Translations under genes and position numbers: made by a program
Assembly: GCF_030268965.1 (NCBI RefSeq)
Contig: NZ_BSSE01000002.1
Span: 519,540 to 583,539, forward strand
Length of the DNA stretch: 64,000 nt
Origin: Microtetraspora sp. NBRC 16547
GTDB lineage: Bacteria; Actinomycetota; Actinomycetes; Streptosporangiales; Streptosporangiaceae
Direction: 5' to 3'
Part shown: piece after piece, positions 36,052 through 44,609 of the stretch
Position numbering within the stretch: position 1 is the stretch's first letter
Layout: every line of letters starts with the position of its first letter
The notes under the pieces: generated by a model
The model's input: the letters and a program-made list of their open reading frames with translations, nothing else
Databases searched by the model: none
What the model was told of the DNA's origin: nothing

Positions 36052-36687
36052 GTGAGGGCCGCGCTCCGCGTCGTCTGCGAGCTCGGCGTCACCGCCGGGA
36101 TCGTCTTGCTGATGCTCTGCGCGTATCTGCTCTGGGGCACCGGCTCCTACACCGAGCGACACCAACGTGTCCTCCAGCAGCAGTTCGAGCAGGAGATTCA
36201 GGAGATTCACCAGAAGCAAGGGAAAAGGAGTCTCGGGGCGATCAAACTCGGCAGCGCCGTCGCGTTGCTGCGGATCCCCCGCCTGGGCGCCGACTACAAG
36301 TTCGCCGTAGTCGAGGGCGTGGACGCCGAGGCGTTGCGCGAGGGGCCCGGCCACTATCCCGGCACGGCAATGCCCGGCAAGATAGGAAATTTCGTCGTTT
36401 CTGGCCACCGCACAACGTATTTGGCGCCGTTCAACGGTATTGGCGAATTGCGCCGAGGTGACGACATCGTGGTGGACACCCGAGAGGCGCGGTACACCTA
36501 CCGGGTCACCCAGAAGGAGGTCGTCCTCCCCACCCGGCTGGACGTCATCGAACCGGTGCCGGGGCATCCGGGCGAGCGGCCGAAACAGGCTCTGATCACC
36601 ATGACCACGTGCAATCCGAAGTATTCCGCCAGTGAGCGCCTGATCGTCCACGGCGTGCTCGCCGACCGTGAGAAGCGCCACACCTGA
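36052..36687 (+). CDS. Class E sortase
   Basis: The 211-residue transpeptidase has one N-terminal membrane helix (about 9-28), a Gln/Glu-rich linker (36-58) and the sortase barrel. Catalytic His119 is in VVSGHRTTY, Cys187 in TTCNPKYS and Arg196 in SASERL. Class E enzymes anchor proteins to the actinobacterial wall and usually prefer LAXTG signals. The only candidate substrate nearby carries LPMTG, so the pairing is inferred from position. GTG 36052 has no clear ribosome-binding site. A small membrane protein gene follows after 17 nt. Confidence 0.88.
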   Translation: MRAALRVVCELGVTAGIVLLMLCAYLLWGTGSYTERHQRVLQQQFEQEIQEIHQKQGKRSLGAIKLGSAVALLRIPRLGADYKFAVVEGVDAEALREGPGHYPGTAMPGKIGNFVVSGHRTTYLAPFNGIGELRRGDDIVVDTREARYTYRVTQKEVVLPTRLDVIEPVPGHPGERPKQALITMTTCNPKYSASERLIVHGVLADREKRHT

Positions 36688-36704
36688 ACGAGGAGAGGGC
36701 TGAC

Positions 36705-36854
36705 ATGTACGGATTCATCTGGCGACGGCTGCCCGGTGGCATCGTGGTCCGGCTGGCCGTCTCCCTGCTGCTGATCGGCGTCGTGGCGGGCCTGCTCTGG
36801 TACGTCGTGTTCCCCTGGCTGGCGACCCGGGTGCCGATCGACCAGCCCTGGTGA
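36705..36854 (+). CDS. Small single-pass membrane protein downstream of the sortase
   Basis: A 49-residue protein from ATG 36705, behind a strong AGGAGAGG site. It starts MYGFIWRRLPGG, spans the membrane with about 22 hydrophobic residues and ends FPWLATRVPIDQPW. Similar MYxWIWRxLPG small proteins are, as I recall, common beside sortase genes in actinomycetes. Function unknown; an accessory to the sortase or a membrane-complex component is possible. Confidence 0.72.
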   Translation: MYGFIWRRLPGGIVVRLAVSLLLIGVVAGLLWYVVFPWLATRVPIDQPW

Positions 36855-37040
36855 GCCGAGGGAGTGTCTGACAAATGCTGCCCGTCGCGAGCGCGGATCC
36901 AGATGGATGCATCGCGAGGCGGAGGAGGAGGTCGGAGCGGAGCCTCCGGCCGACGTCGACAACGAAGCGAGGCGCCATCTGGGCCGTGCGCAGCAGGGCT
37001 TGATTTGCCAGACACGACCTAGGGCCACGCGGACGTCGAA

Positions 37041-37076
37041 GGGCCCTCGCCGCAGGGGGGAAGGCGGCGAGGGCCC
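37041..37076 (-). terminator. Hairpin terminator after the ABC ATPase gene
   Basis: A perfect 13-bp stem: GGGCCCTCGCCGC at 37041-37053 and its complement at 37064-37076, with a 10-nt loop. It lies 21 nt beyond the minus-strand stop. No U-tract, as is common in actinomycetes. Confidence 0.75.
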
Positions 37077-37097
37077 CGGGAAGGCGAGCCGTACGGC

Positions 37098-38321
<1,224 letters not shown>

Positions 38322-38419
38322 CTCAGTCCTTCATCGCTTCCTGACGATTCCGCCCCGTCCTGCAGTCCGGGTGCCCCCGATGCGGGCTGGGCTTCCTCTC
38401 CCGGGGATGACCACGGAAG

Positions 38420-38433
38420 TGGATACGTTTTCA
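38420..38433. promoter_or_regulatory. Candidate LacI-family operator nearer the ABC ATPase gene
   Basis: TGGATACGTTTTCA is a CG-centred imperfect palindrome (half-sites TGGATAC and TGAAAAC), matching the LacI/CcpA-class consensus. It lies about 100 nt upstream of the ATPase start. Confidence 0.45.
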
Positions 38434-38530
38434 AGAATCACAGCGGACAGATCAGGACCTGTCAACATTTTTCCCTTGTCGCACGGGGCTCGTTATCGTT
38501 CCGAGACTGGCGGCTACGGTGGAAAAATGC

Positions 38531-38544
38531 TGGAATCGTTTCCA
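38531..38544. promoter_or_regulatory. Candidate LacI-family operator at the regulator start
   Basis: TGGAATCGTTTCCA is a nearly perfect CG-centred palindrome (half-sites TGGAATC and TGGAAAC). It touches the regulator's ATG, so occupancy would block its own expression. Confidence 0.5.
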
Positions 38545-39557
38545 TGCACGGTGCGGGGCAGCGTCGTACGACGATCAAGGATGTGGCGGAGGCGGCGGGT
38601 GTGGGTGTCGCAACCGTGTCCCGCGTGCTGTCAGGCGGCTCGGCAAGCGCCGAGACCAGGGAGAAGGTGCTCGCGGCGGCCGCGCGGCTCGACTACCACC
38701 CGAGTGCGCTCGGCCGGAACCTGCGCCGGCGGCGCAGCGGCGGCGTCGGCCTGCTCGTTCCCGACATCACCGACAGCTTCTACGCGCGGCTGGCCGACGG
38801 CGTGCTGTCCTGCGCCCGCTCGTACGGCGAACCGGTCACGATCGGCGTGACCGGCGACGACCCCGAGCGGGAGAGCGAGCTGATCGGCATGCTCATCGAG
38901 CAGAGCATGGACCGGGTCATCGCGGTGCCGTCCGGCGACGGCGACGCGTGGGAGCCGGTGCTGCGCTCCGGGGTGAACGTCGTCTTCGCGAGCCGGCGGG
39001 CCGAGCCGGAGGTGGCGGACGTGGCGGACGTGCCCGTCGTGCTGGCCGACGACCGCGGCGGGGTGCGCACCGCGGTGGAGTACCTGACGGGCCTCGGTCA
39101 CCGGAAGATCGCCTTCCTGGCCCGGCGCGGCCAGTCACAGCGCGTGGCGGCCTTCATCGACGCGCTCGAGGCGCTCGGCGTGCCGGCGGACGACGAGCTC
39201 ATCGCCCACGCGCGGGCGAGCCGGGACTCGGCCTACGCCGCCGCGGCGGGCCTGCTGCAGCGCCGACCGGACGTCACCGCCGTGCTCACCGGCGGCAACA
39301 TCCTGGGCGAGGCGGCGGTACTGGCCGCCCGCGAGCTGGACGTACGGGTCCCCCGCGACGTCTCGCTGATCATGTTCGACGACGTGCCCTGGGCCGAGCT
39401 GTGCTCTCCCCCGCTCACGGTGATCGCACAGCCCGCGCAGGACATCGGGTACCGCGCCGCGGAACTGGTCCTGCGACAGGGGCGCAGGCCGCGCACGGTC
39501 ACGCTGCCGTCCGAGCTCATCGTCCGGGCCAGCTGCGGGCCCAGGAGGCCCCGCTGA
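38544..39557 (+). CDS. LacI-family transcriptional regulator
   Basis: ATG 38544 gives 337 residues. The N-terminal helix-turn-helix (TTIKDVAEAAGVGVATVSRVLSG, about 9-31) and hinge (YHPSALGRNLRRRR) are followed by a periplasmic-binding-like ligand domain with GVGLLVPDITDSFYARLADG and the VSLIMFDDVPWAEL C-terminal block. A carbohydrate or sugar phosphate is the expected effector. Likely targets are itself and the divergent ABC ATPase, since CG-centred palindromes sit in the shared region. Confidence 0.88.
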   Translation: MHGAGQRRTTIKDVAEAAGVGVATVSRVLSGGSASAETREKVLAAAARLDYHPSALGRNLRRRRSGGVGLLVPDITDSFYARLADGVLSCARSYGEPVTIGVTGDDPERESELIGMLIEQSMDRVIAVPSGDGDAWEPVLRSGVNVVFASRRAEPEVADVADVPVVLADDRGGVRTAVEYLTGLGHRKIAFLARRGQSQRVAAFIDALEALGVPADDELIAHARASRDSAYAAAAGLLQRRPDVTAVLTGGNILGEAAVLAARELDVRVPRDVSLIMFDDVPWAELCSPPLTVIAQPAQDIGYRAAELVLRQGRRPRTVTLPSELIVRASCGPRRPR

Positions 39558-39610
39558 CAGGCCGCCCGGAGTCCTGAGAACCCCGGTGACGGCCCGGCGG
39601 GGGATCCCGC

Positions 39611-40102
39611 TCAGCCGGTGGCGACCTTCTCGATCGCCGCGACGACCTCGGGCGCCTCGGGCTCGGTGCGCGGGCGGAACCGCGCGACCACCTCGCCCGC
39701 GCCGTCCACCAGGAACTTCTCGAAGTTCCACTGGATGTCGCCCGCGGCTCCCTCCGCGTCGGGGGCCTCGGTCAGCGACGCATAGAGCGGGTGCCTGCCG
39801 TCGCCGTTGACCTCGGTCTTCCCCAGGAGGGGGAAGTCCACGCCGTACGTCGTGGAGCAGAACTCCTGGATCTCCTCCGCGGAGCCGGGCTCCTGGCCCA
39901 TGAACTGGTTGCACGGCACGCCGACGACCGTGAAGCCGCGCTCGCCGTAGGTGTCCTGCAGGCGGACGAGGCCGCCGTACTGCGGGGTGAGCCCGCACTT
40001 CGACGCCACGTTGACCACCAGCGCCGCCCGGCCGCCGAGGAGGTCTCCGAGGGTAGTCGCCGTCCCGTCCAGGGTCCGCACCGGAATCTCGAGAATGCTC
40101 AT
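39611..40102 (-). CDS. Glutathione peroxidase family protein (thiol peroxidase)
   Basis: The 163-residue thioredoxin-fold protein has peroxidatic Cys36 in NVASKCGLTPQY, VPCNQFMGQEPG and the WNFEKFLVD motif. Gln and Trp of the GPx catalytic tetrad are present and the catalytic residue is Cys, not selenocysteine. Actinobacteria lack glutathione, so it probably uses thioredoxin or mycothiol systems to reduce hydroperoxides. That follows from knowledge of the lineage, not from this sequence. Single gene, convergent with the LacI-type regulator. Confidence 0.88.
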   Translation of the reverse strand: MSILEIPVRTLDGTATTLGDLLGGRAALVVNVASKCGLTPQYGGLVRLQDTYGERGFTVVGVPCNQFMGQEPGSAEEIQEFCSTTYGVDFPLLGKTEVNGDGRHPLYASLTEAPDAEGAAGDIQWNFEKFLVDGAGEVVARFRPRTEPEAPEVVAAIEKVATG

Positions 40103-40550
40103 GGCGCCGACTTTACCCAGAACACCATTCGGCGAGACGCGGCGGATGCCGGTAATGATTCCGTCCGCAACACGTCACGCCGAGGTCGAACGGGTGGCGG
40201 ACGCGCTGGTCAGAGGGGGTACGGGCGGCAAACCCCAAGCCACGTCCAACTCTTCGGAACCGGCGTCCCCGCCCGCGACGGCGCCGGGCCAGCGGGTCCT
40301 CTCGGGAGCTCCAGAAGTCGTCGGGCGAGCGGCAAACAACTCCCTTCAGCGTGTCGCAGTTCACCGGGTCGGACGGGTGCGGCGTACTTCAATCCGGCTG
40401 AAGGACCCGTCGCGGCGCCTGCCCGGGAGTGCACGTTGAATCCGGTGAGGCCGAGCGGACGGCCGTGCCCACGCCATGGGCGCTGGACCGCCTGGCGGGC
40501 GCACCCGTGTGCGCCCCCTCTCCGCACGCGACCCGACGACAAGGACCGAA
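40103..40550. promoter_or_regulatory. Long leader region before the transglycosylase-like gene
   Basis: The 448 nt hold no convincing gene. A perfect 8-bp hairpin with a 4-nt loop (arms 40497-40504 and 40509-40516) stands 35 nt before the TTG start, just ahead of AAGGA (40541-40545). It could influence translation. I looked for a ydaO (c-di-AMP) riboswitch, frequent upstream of such wall hydrolase genes, and did not see its conserved core. Confidence 0.35.
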
Positions 40551-41171
40551 TTGGACAGCAACAGAGTTCTCATACTCAACGCCGCGGCCGTGGTCATCGC
40601 CGTCTCGGTGGTCGGAAGCGCGGGAAGCGGCGCGGCCGCGAGCACCGCACAGACCTCCGGGCAGACCTCCGGGCGAGCCACGGAGCAGACCGCCGAGCAG
40701 ACCGCCGAGCAGACCGGGCAGACAGCCGACAGGGCCGCGTTGGAGACCGCCGAAGCAGCCTCCACGCAGGCGGACGCGGCGTCCGCCGGCGGGATAACGA
40801 AAGTGCACGACGTCGTCTGGACGACCCGTGCCAAGGCCGTCAAGCCCAAGGTGAGCGTGGCGGCACCGGCGATTCTCAACAAGGCGTACGCCTTCCGCCT
40901 CGTGGCCCGGCGATCATGGCCGGGCACCCAGTTCCAGTGCCTGGACAGCCTGTGGACGAGGGAGAGCGGCTGGAACCATCGGGCGGAGAACCCGAGTTCG
41001 GGAGCCTACGGGATCCCGCAGGCGTTGCCTGGCGACAAGATGAGCGGGACCGGCCTCGACTGGCGGTTCAACCCGCTGACCCAGATCAGATGGGGGCTGA
41101 GATACATCAGGACCCGGTACGGCTCGCCATGCGGGGCATGGGGCCATTTCCAGTCCTACAACTGGTACTGA
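40551..41171 (+). CDS. Secreted lytic-transglycosylase-like protein
   Basis: TTG 40551 with AAGGA upstream gives 206 residues. The signal region is hydrophobic 6-28, and the linker (31-80) is Ala/Thr/Gln-rich with repeated TEQTAEQT units. A C-terminal lysozyme-like domain of about 90 residues follows, reading LWTRESGWNHRAENPSSGAYGIPQALPG. Glu138 is the predicted catalytic acid; Cys130 and Cys194 may form a disulfide. This is the actinobacterial aggregation-promoting-factor/transglycosylase type, acting on peptidoglycan outside the cell. Ends shortly before a strong hairpin. Confidence 0.83.
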   Translation: MDSNRVLILNAAAVVIAVSVVGSAGSGAAASTAQTSGQTSGRATEQTAEQTAEQTGQTADRAALETAEAASTQADAASAGGITKVHDVVWTTRAKAVKPKVSVAAPAILNKAYAFRLVARRSWPGTQFQCLDSLWTRESGWNHRAENPSSGAYGIPQALPGDKMSGTGLDWRFNPLTQIRWGLRYIRTRYGSPCGAWGHFQSYNWY

Positions 41172-41262
41172 GCGTTCCGAACGTCATGACGCGTCATGAA
41201 GCTCATGAAACGTGGTGGAACCTCTGAGACCGAGGAGTGACCAGGGGAAGGGACCACTCCTT

Positions 41263-41297
41263 GGGAAGCGCCCGGGGCCGCGGCTCGGGCGCTTCCC
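41263..41297. terminator. Bidirectional hairpin terminator
   Basis: Perfect 12-bp stem GGGAAGCGCCCG (41263-41274) / CGGGCGCTTCCC (41286-41297) with an 11-nt loop, between the convergent transglycosylase-like and TetR genes. Confidence 0.75.
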
Positions 41298-41318
41298 CCT
41301 ACGTCCGGCCCCTGCACC

Positions 41319-41353
41319 GTCACGTTTCCCGTCACGTTTCCCGTCACGTTTCC
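41319..41353. repeat. Three tandem 12-bp repeats overlapping the TetR stop codon
   Basis: GTCACGTTTCCC is repeated at 41319, 41331 and 41343 (last copy 11 nt). The third copy contains the TetR-family gene's stop codon. Function unknown. Confidence 0.65.
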
Positions 41354-42003
41354 AGGCCCCGCTCGTGGCCGGTGAGCCCACGCTCGCCGAGCCGTACGGC
41401 CATGGCCTGCACGAGCAGCTCCAGCCCGAACTCGAACTCCGCCTCGTGATCGCAGACGGCGAGGTCCGGAGCGCCCGCGCAGAGCTCGGGGAACAGTGCG
41501 GGATCGACGTCGGGCATCGGGACGTCGGGGCGTACAGGGGCGAACGTCGGCGTCACGCCGACTTCGCGGAGCAGCGAGCCGACGATGTAGGCGATGAACA
41601 TGCGCAGCATCCGCACCGCCTCCTCGCCCTTGAAGCCCGCCTCGCGCAGGGTTGCCAGGGCGCGCTCGGCGGGGATCATCCCTGCGGTGGAGTGGAGCTG
41701 GCGGCTCACCACGACCATCGTGGAACGCGGGTAGTCATGGGCGATCTGCCGGAACGCCCGGGCCTGGATGCGGACCCGCTCGGTCCAGTGGGCGGACGGG
41801 TCGTCGGTGAACTCGATCCCCGAGAGCACCGCCTCGGCCACGCCGTCCAGCAGGGCGGACTTGTTCGGCACGTGGTTGTAGAGCGACATGACCCCGACAC
41901 CCAGCTCGGCGGCGATCCGGCGCATGGAGATCGCGTCGGCGCCCTCGCGCTCGATGAGATCCACTGCGGCGGCGACGATCTTCGCCCGGTTCAGGGTCGA
42001 CAT
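41344..42003 (-). CDS. TetR-family transcriptional regulator
   Basis: ATG 42003, with GGAGAA upstream, gives 219 residues. The helix-turn-helix is near the N-terminus (IVAAAVDLIEREGADAISMRRIAAELGVGVMSLYNHV), with the GVMSLYNHVPNK recognition helix. The C-terminal ligand domain resembles the TetR_C tetracycline-repressor-like group. It diverges from a diiron ferritin-like gene; two GTAC-containing palindromes in the 88-nt shared region are likely its operators, making it a repressor of that gene and itself. Confidence 0.88.
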   Translation of the reverse strand: MSTLNRAKIVAAAVDLIEREGADAISMRRIAAELGVGVMSLYNHVPNKSALLDGVAEAVLSGIEFTDDPSAHWTERVRIQARAFRQIAHDYPRSTMVVVSRQLHSTAGMIPAERALATLREAGFKGEEAVRMLRMFIAYIVGSLLREVGVTPTFAPVRPDVPMPDVDPALFPELCAGAPDLAVCDHEAEFEFGLELLVQAMAVRLGERGLTGHERGLET

Positions 42004-42032
42004 GGAACCGATTCTCCTCCACCCCATTGACG

Positions 42033-42047
42033 ACGTACAGCGTACGT
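42033..42047. promoter_or_regulatory. Candidate TetR-family operator 1
   Basis: ACGTAC-AGC-GTACGT: a perfect 6-bp inverted repeat with a 3-nt centre, 30 nt upstream of the TetR start. Confidence 0.55.
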
Positions 42048-42056
42048 GACACGGTG

Positions 42057-42070
42057 ACCGTACGTACGGT
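42057..42070. promoter_or_regulatory. Candidate TetR-family operator 2
   Basis: ACCGTACGTACGGT is a perfect 14-bp palindrome 21 nt before the ferritin-like gene start, where it would overlap the promoter or its transcription start. Confidence 0.6.
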
Positions 42071-42091
42071 GTACGTAGACGGGAGGTCAAC

Positions 42092-43204
42092 GTGTCGACC
42101 CACGAGCTTTACACCATCCCCGCCGAGCTCTCCACATGGGACGTGGAGATGACCGGTTCCGCCCGTTTTACCTGGGAATACGACGACGGCCGGGATCGGG
42201 TGATCGCCCTTTACCAGAAGGGCAAGGACAAGCAGTGGGACTCGGTCAAGCGCATCGACTGGGACCTCGAGGTCGACCCGTACAACGTTCTCGGCGTTCC
42301 CGACGAGACGATCGCCATCTACGGGACGCCCTTGTGGGAGCGGATGGACGAAAAGCAGCGCCAGGACGTGCGCCTGCACGGTGCGGCCTGGCAGTTCTCT
42401 CAGTTCCTGCACGGCGAGCAGGGAGCGATGATCTGCTCCGCCCGCATCGTCGAGTCGGTGCCCGACCTGGACTCGAAGTTCTACGCCGCCACCCAGACGA
42501 TGGACGAGGCCCGGCACGCCGAGACCTACGCCCGGTTCCTCAAGGAGAAGGTGGGGCTGGCGTACCCGATCAACGAGCACCTCAAGGCGCTGCTGGACAG
42601 CACGCTGACCGACTCCCGCTGGGACATGCCCTACCTCGGCATGCAGGTGCTGATCGAGGGCCTGGCGCTGGCCGCGTTCGGCGTGATGCGTGACATCACG
42701 ACCAAGCCGCTGCCCAAGCAGATCCTCGCGTACGTGATGCAGGACGAGGCCAGGCACGTGGCGTTCGGCCGGATGGCGCTGCGCGACTACTACAAGAACC
42801 TGTCGGAGGCCGAGCGGCGCGAGCGCGAGGACTTCGTCATCGAGGGCTGCTACCTCATGCGCGACCGCCTGCGCGGGCGCGAGACGTGGGAGGCCCTCGA
42901 CCTGTCCAAGCAGGACGTCGAAGAGGCGATGCGGTGCGTCGACCAGTCGGAGTACCTGAAGCTGTTCCGCTCGCTGCTGTTCAGCCGGATCGTGCCCTGC
43001 GTCAAGGACATCGGCCTGTGGAGCCCGCGCCTGCAGCAGGCCTACGCCGACATGGGCGTCCTCGACATGGCGGGGCAGAGCCTTGAGGCACTGATGAGAC
43101 AGGACGAGGAGATCGCCGACAAGATCGACGCCGAGCGGTTCGCCCAGGAGGCGGGCGAACGCCACGAGGAGGTCGCCGCGACCATCGCCATGGCAGCCGA
43201 CTGA
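42092..43204 (+). CDS. Ferritin-like diiron protein (oxidase/oxygenase type)
   Basis: The 370-residue helical protein starts at GTG 42092 behind GGGAGG. Two E-x-x-H motifs, DEARH at Glu139/His142 and Glu219/His222, plus Glu109 (GEQGA) and probably Glu189, form a complete carboxylate-bridged diiron site of the R2/AurF type. Length exceeds storage ferritins and resembles ribonucleotide-reductase-like oxidases. Substrate unknown; induction by a small molecule through the divergent TetR regulator suggests oxidative modification or detoxification, as inference. Confidence 0.82.
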   Translation: MSTHELYTIPAELSTWDVEMTGSARFTWEYDDGRDRVIALYQKGKDKQWDSVKRIDWDLEVDPYNVLGVPDETIAIYGTPLWERMDEKQRQDVRLHGAAWQFSQFLHGEQGAMICSARIVESVPDLDSKFYAATQTMDEARHAETYARFLKEKVGLAYPINEHLKALLDSTLTDSRWDMPYLGMQVLIEGLALAAFGVMRDITTKPLPKQILAYVMQDEARHVAFGRMALRDYYKNLSEAERREREDFVIEGCYLMRDRLRGRETWEALDLSKQDVEEAMRCVDQSEYLKLFRSLLFSRIVPCVKDIGLWSPRLQQAYADMGVLDMAGQSLEALMRQDEEIADKIDAERFAQEAGERHEEVAATIAMAAD

Positions 43205-43267
43205 CGCCTCCGACGACCCCCTTCATTCCGGCGGTGTGCCGTCGTCACGGAGCGGCGCAGGGCCGGT

Positions 43268-43606
43268 TCAAGCGGAGATGACGAAGATCACCGCACCGGC
43301 CACGACGGCCATGACGCCCCACCAGGCGAGCAGCGCGTCGGTCATGTCGTTCAGCGGGAGCCCCAGGTGCAGCGCTCGCTGGAGCCGTTCGAAGCGGAGG
43401 CCGACGCGGGCCAGGAGCACCGCGCCGCACAGTGCGCCGAAGGCGAAGGCGGCCAGCGCGACGCCGCCTATGCCGTGCCGTGCGGTGACGCCCGCTCCGA
43501 CGAGGGCGAGTGTGGAGAGGGCGGCGCCGGTGCGGATCCACGCCAGGTGGGTCCGCTCGCTCTGCAGCCCCGGGTCCCAGCTCGCGAAGGGCATATCGGA
43601 ACCCAT
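43268..43606 (-). CDS. DUF202 family membrane protein
   Basis: ATG 43606 gives 112 residues. The N-terminal DPGLQSERTHLAWIRTGAAL segment is the DUF202 signature, followed by three membrane helices. A second DUF202 gene lies immediately upstream on the same strand; such pairs are common in actinobacteria. Function is not established for the family (YidH/VTC-tail-like). Confidence 0.8.
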   Translation of the reverse strand: MGSDMPFASWDPGLQSERTHLAWIRTGAALSTLALVGAGVTARHGIGGVALAAFAFGALCGAVLLARVGLRFERLQRALHLGLPLNDMTDALLAWWGVMAVVAGAVIFVISA

Positions 43607-43632
43607 CTCAGGAACGCCCCTCTCAGAAGGTG

Positions 43633-43965
43633 TCACGCCAGCAGGATCAGCACGAGGGCGATGACCGCCACCGCGGCCACGCCGTACCCGAACAAGGGGG
43701 CGAGCGCGGGCGGCGGAAGCGGGTCCTGGCGGCGCAACGCCTGCTGGACGCGCCGCCACCGGGGATACGCCATGATCGCGGTCAACGCGGACAGCACCAC
43801 GAGCACGACGGCGAGCAGCGTTTTGATCCAGTCCACGAAGACGTTCGCCGGCACCGCCGCCATCGCGATCCCGCCCGCGCTCATCGCGAGGGAGGTGCTG
43901 AGCCAGGTGAGAAACGTCCGTTCGTTCGCCAGAGTGAAACGGGGGTCCGGTTCATGCCCATCCAT
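43633..43965 (-). CDS. DUF202/YidH family membrane protein
   Basis: The 110-residue protein begins with a DPRFTLANERTFLTWLSTSL segment, the YidH form of DUF202, then three helices. It ends 26 nt before the other DUF202 start, so the pair is likely one operon. Distinct from its partner in sequence, suggesting a heteromeric membrane complex; that is inference. Confidence 0.83.
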   Translation of the reverse strand: MDGHEPDPRFTLANERTFLTWLSTSLAMSAGGIAMAAVPANVFVDWIKTLLAVVLVVLSALTAIMAYPRWRRVQQALRRQDPLPPPALAPLFGYGVAAVAVIALVLILLA

Positions 43966-44194
43966 GAAACACAGGATATTTTGCGATATTTCCCCTTAGT
44001 TATGGTGGAATGCCGGAAACGGACAAGCCTGTTCCAGCGAACCCCAGCGCCTACGCTGAAGAGCGCGGACGCGCGTTTTTCGCGCGGCTCGGGCATCAGG
44101 GTCGACAGCGAATTCCCGGAGATCGGGGTTCTCCTCCGGCCCCGGAGGCGTCCCGGAGAGATCCGGAGAGATCGGGAGAAGGGCAGGCGATCCC

Positions 44195-44452
44195 ATGATG
44201 ATGTGTGAACATCTGGAGGCCGCGGGCAACCCGGCGGCGGTGACCCCGGAGGGGTGCGCGGAGTGCCTCGCTCTCGGGATCCACTGGGTCCACCTGCGCA
44301 AGTGCCTGGAGTGCGGGCACATCGGATGCTGTGACTCCTCCCCCGGGCGGCACGCCACCGCGCATTTCCGGGAGACCGGGCACCCGGTCATCATCTCGTT
44401 CCAGCCCGGCGAGAGCTGGCGCTGGTGCTACCTGGACAACGAGATGGCCTGA
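44195..44452 (+). CDS. UBP-type zinc finger protein
   Basis: The 85-residue protein is a single ZnF-UBP domain: Cys4 and His6, Cys21/Cys24 (CAEC), Cys37/Cys40 (CLEC), Cys45/46, His53, His57 and His63 in the canonical CGHIGCCDSS...HATAHFRETGHP arrangement. In eukaryotes this fold binds ubiquitin tails; the free-standing bacterial versions have no proven role. Zinc binding is secure from the ligand set. Divergent from the DUF202 pair across 229 nt. Confidence 0.85.
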   Translation: MMMCEHLEAAGNPAAVTPEGCAECLALGIHWVHLRKCLECGHIGCCDSSPGRHATAHFRETGHPVIISFQPGESWRWCYLDNEMA

Positions 44453-44490
44453 TCCGCCGGACCGGTCGATCACCTGACGTGACCGGCTGA

Positions 44491-44541
44491 CCTGGTCGTG
44501 TGGCCTGGTCGTGTGGCCTGGTCGTGTGGCCTGGTCGTGTG
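44491..44541. repeat. Tandem 13-bp repeat, nearly four copies
   Basis: CCTGGTCGTGTGG runs from 44491 in three full copies and one of 12 nt. It lies between the convergent zinc-finger and antiporter genes. Not a CRISPR array: no spacers. Confidence 0.7.
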
Positions 44542-44609
44542 ATGTGATCGCCTGATCCGCCGGCCGGATCCGATCGACCGGCTTGGCGGGCCCGACCGGA
44601 CGCGGTCGC

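Noticed and set aside
3754..36854. Mobile island with insertion sequences or attachment sites
   Set aside because: The content is accessory in nature, yet I found no transposase, integrase, tRNA gene or flanking direct repeat to support a mobile element.
39611..40102. Selenocysteine glutathione peroxidase
   Set aside because: The catalytic position is an ordinary Cys codon; there is no in-frame TGA.
40103..40550. Possible ydaO (c-di-AMP) riboswitch before the transglycosylase-like gene
   Set aside because: The position is typical, but the conserved core sequences I would expect were not found by eye. A covariance search would settle it.
44491..44541. CRISPR-like array
   Set aside because: The units follow each other without spacers, so this is a simple tandem repeat. 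The same holds for 58773-58824, 41319-41353 and 47740-47772.
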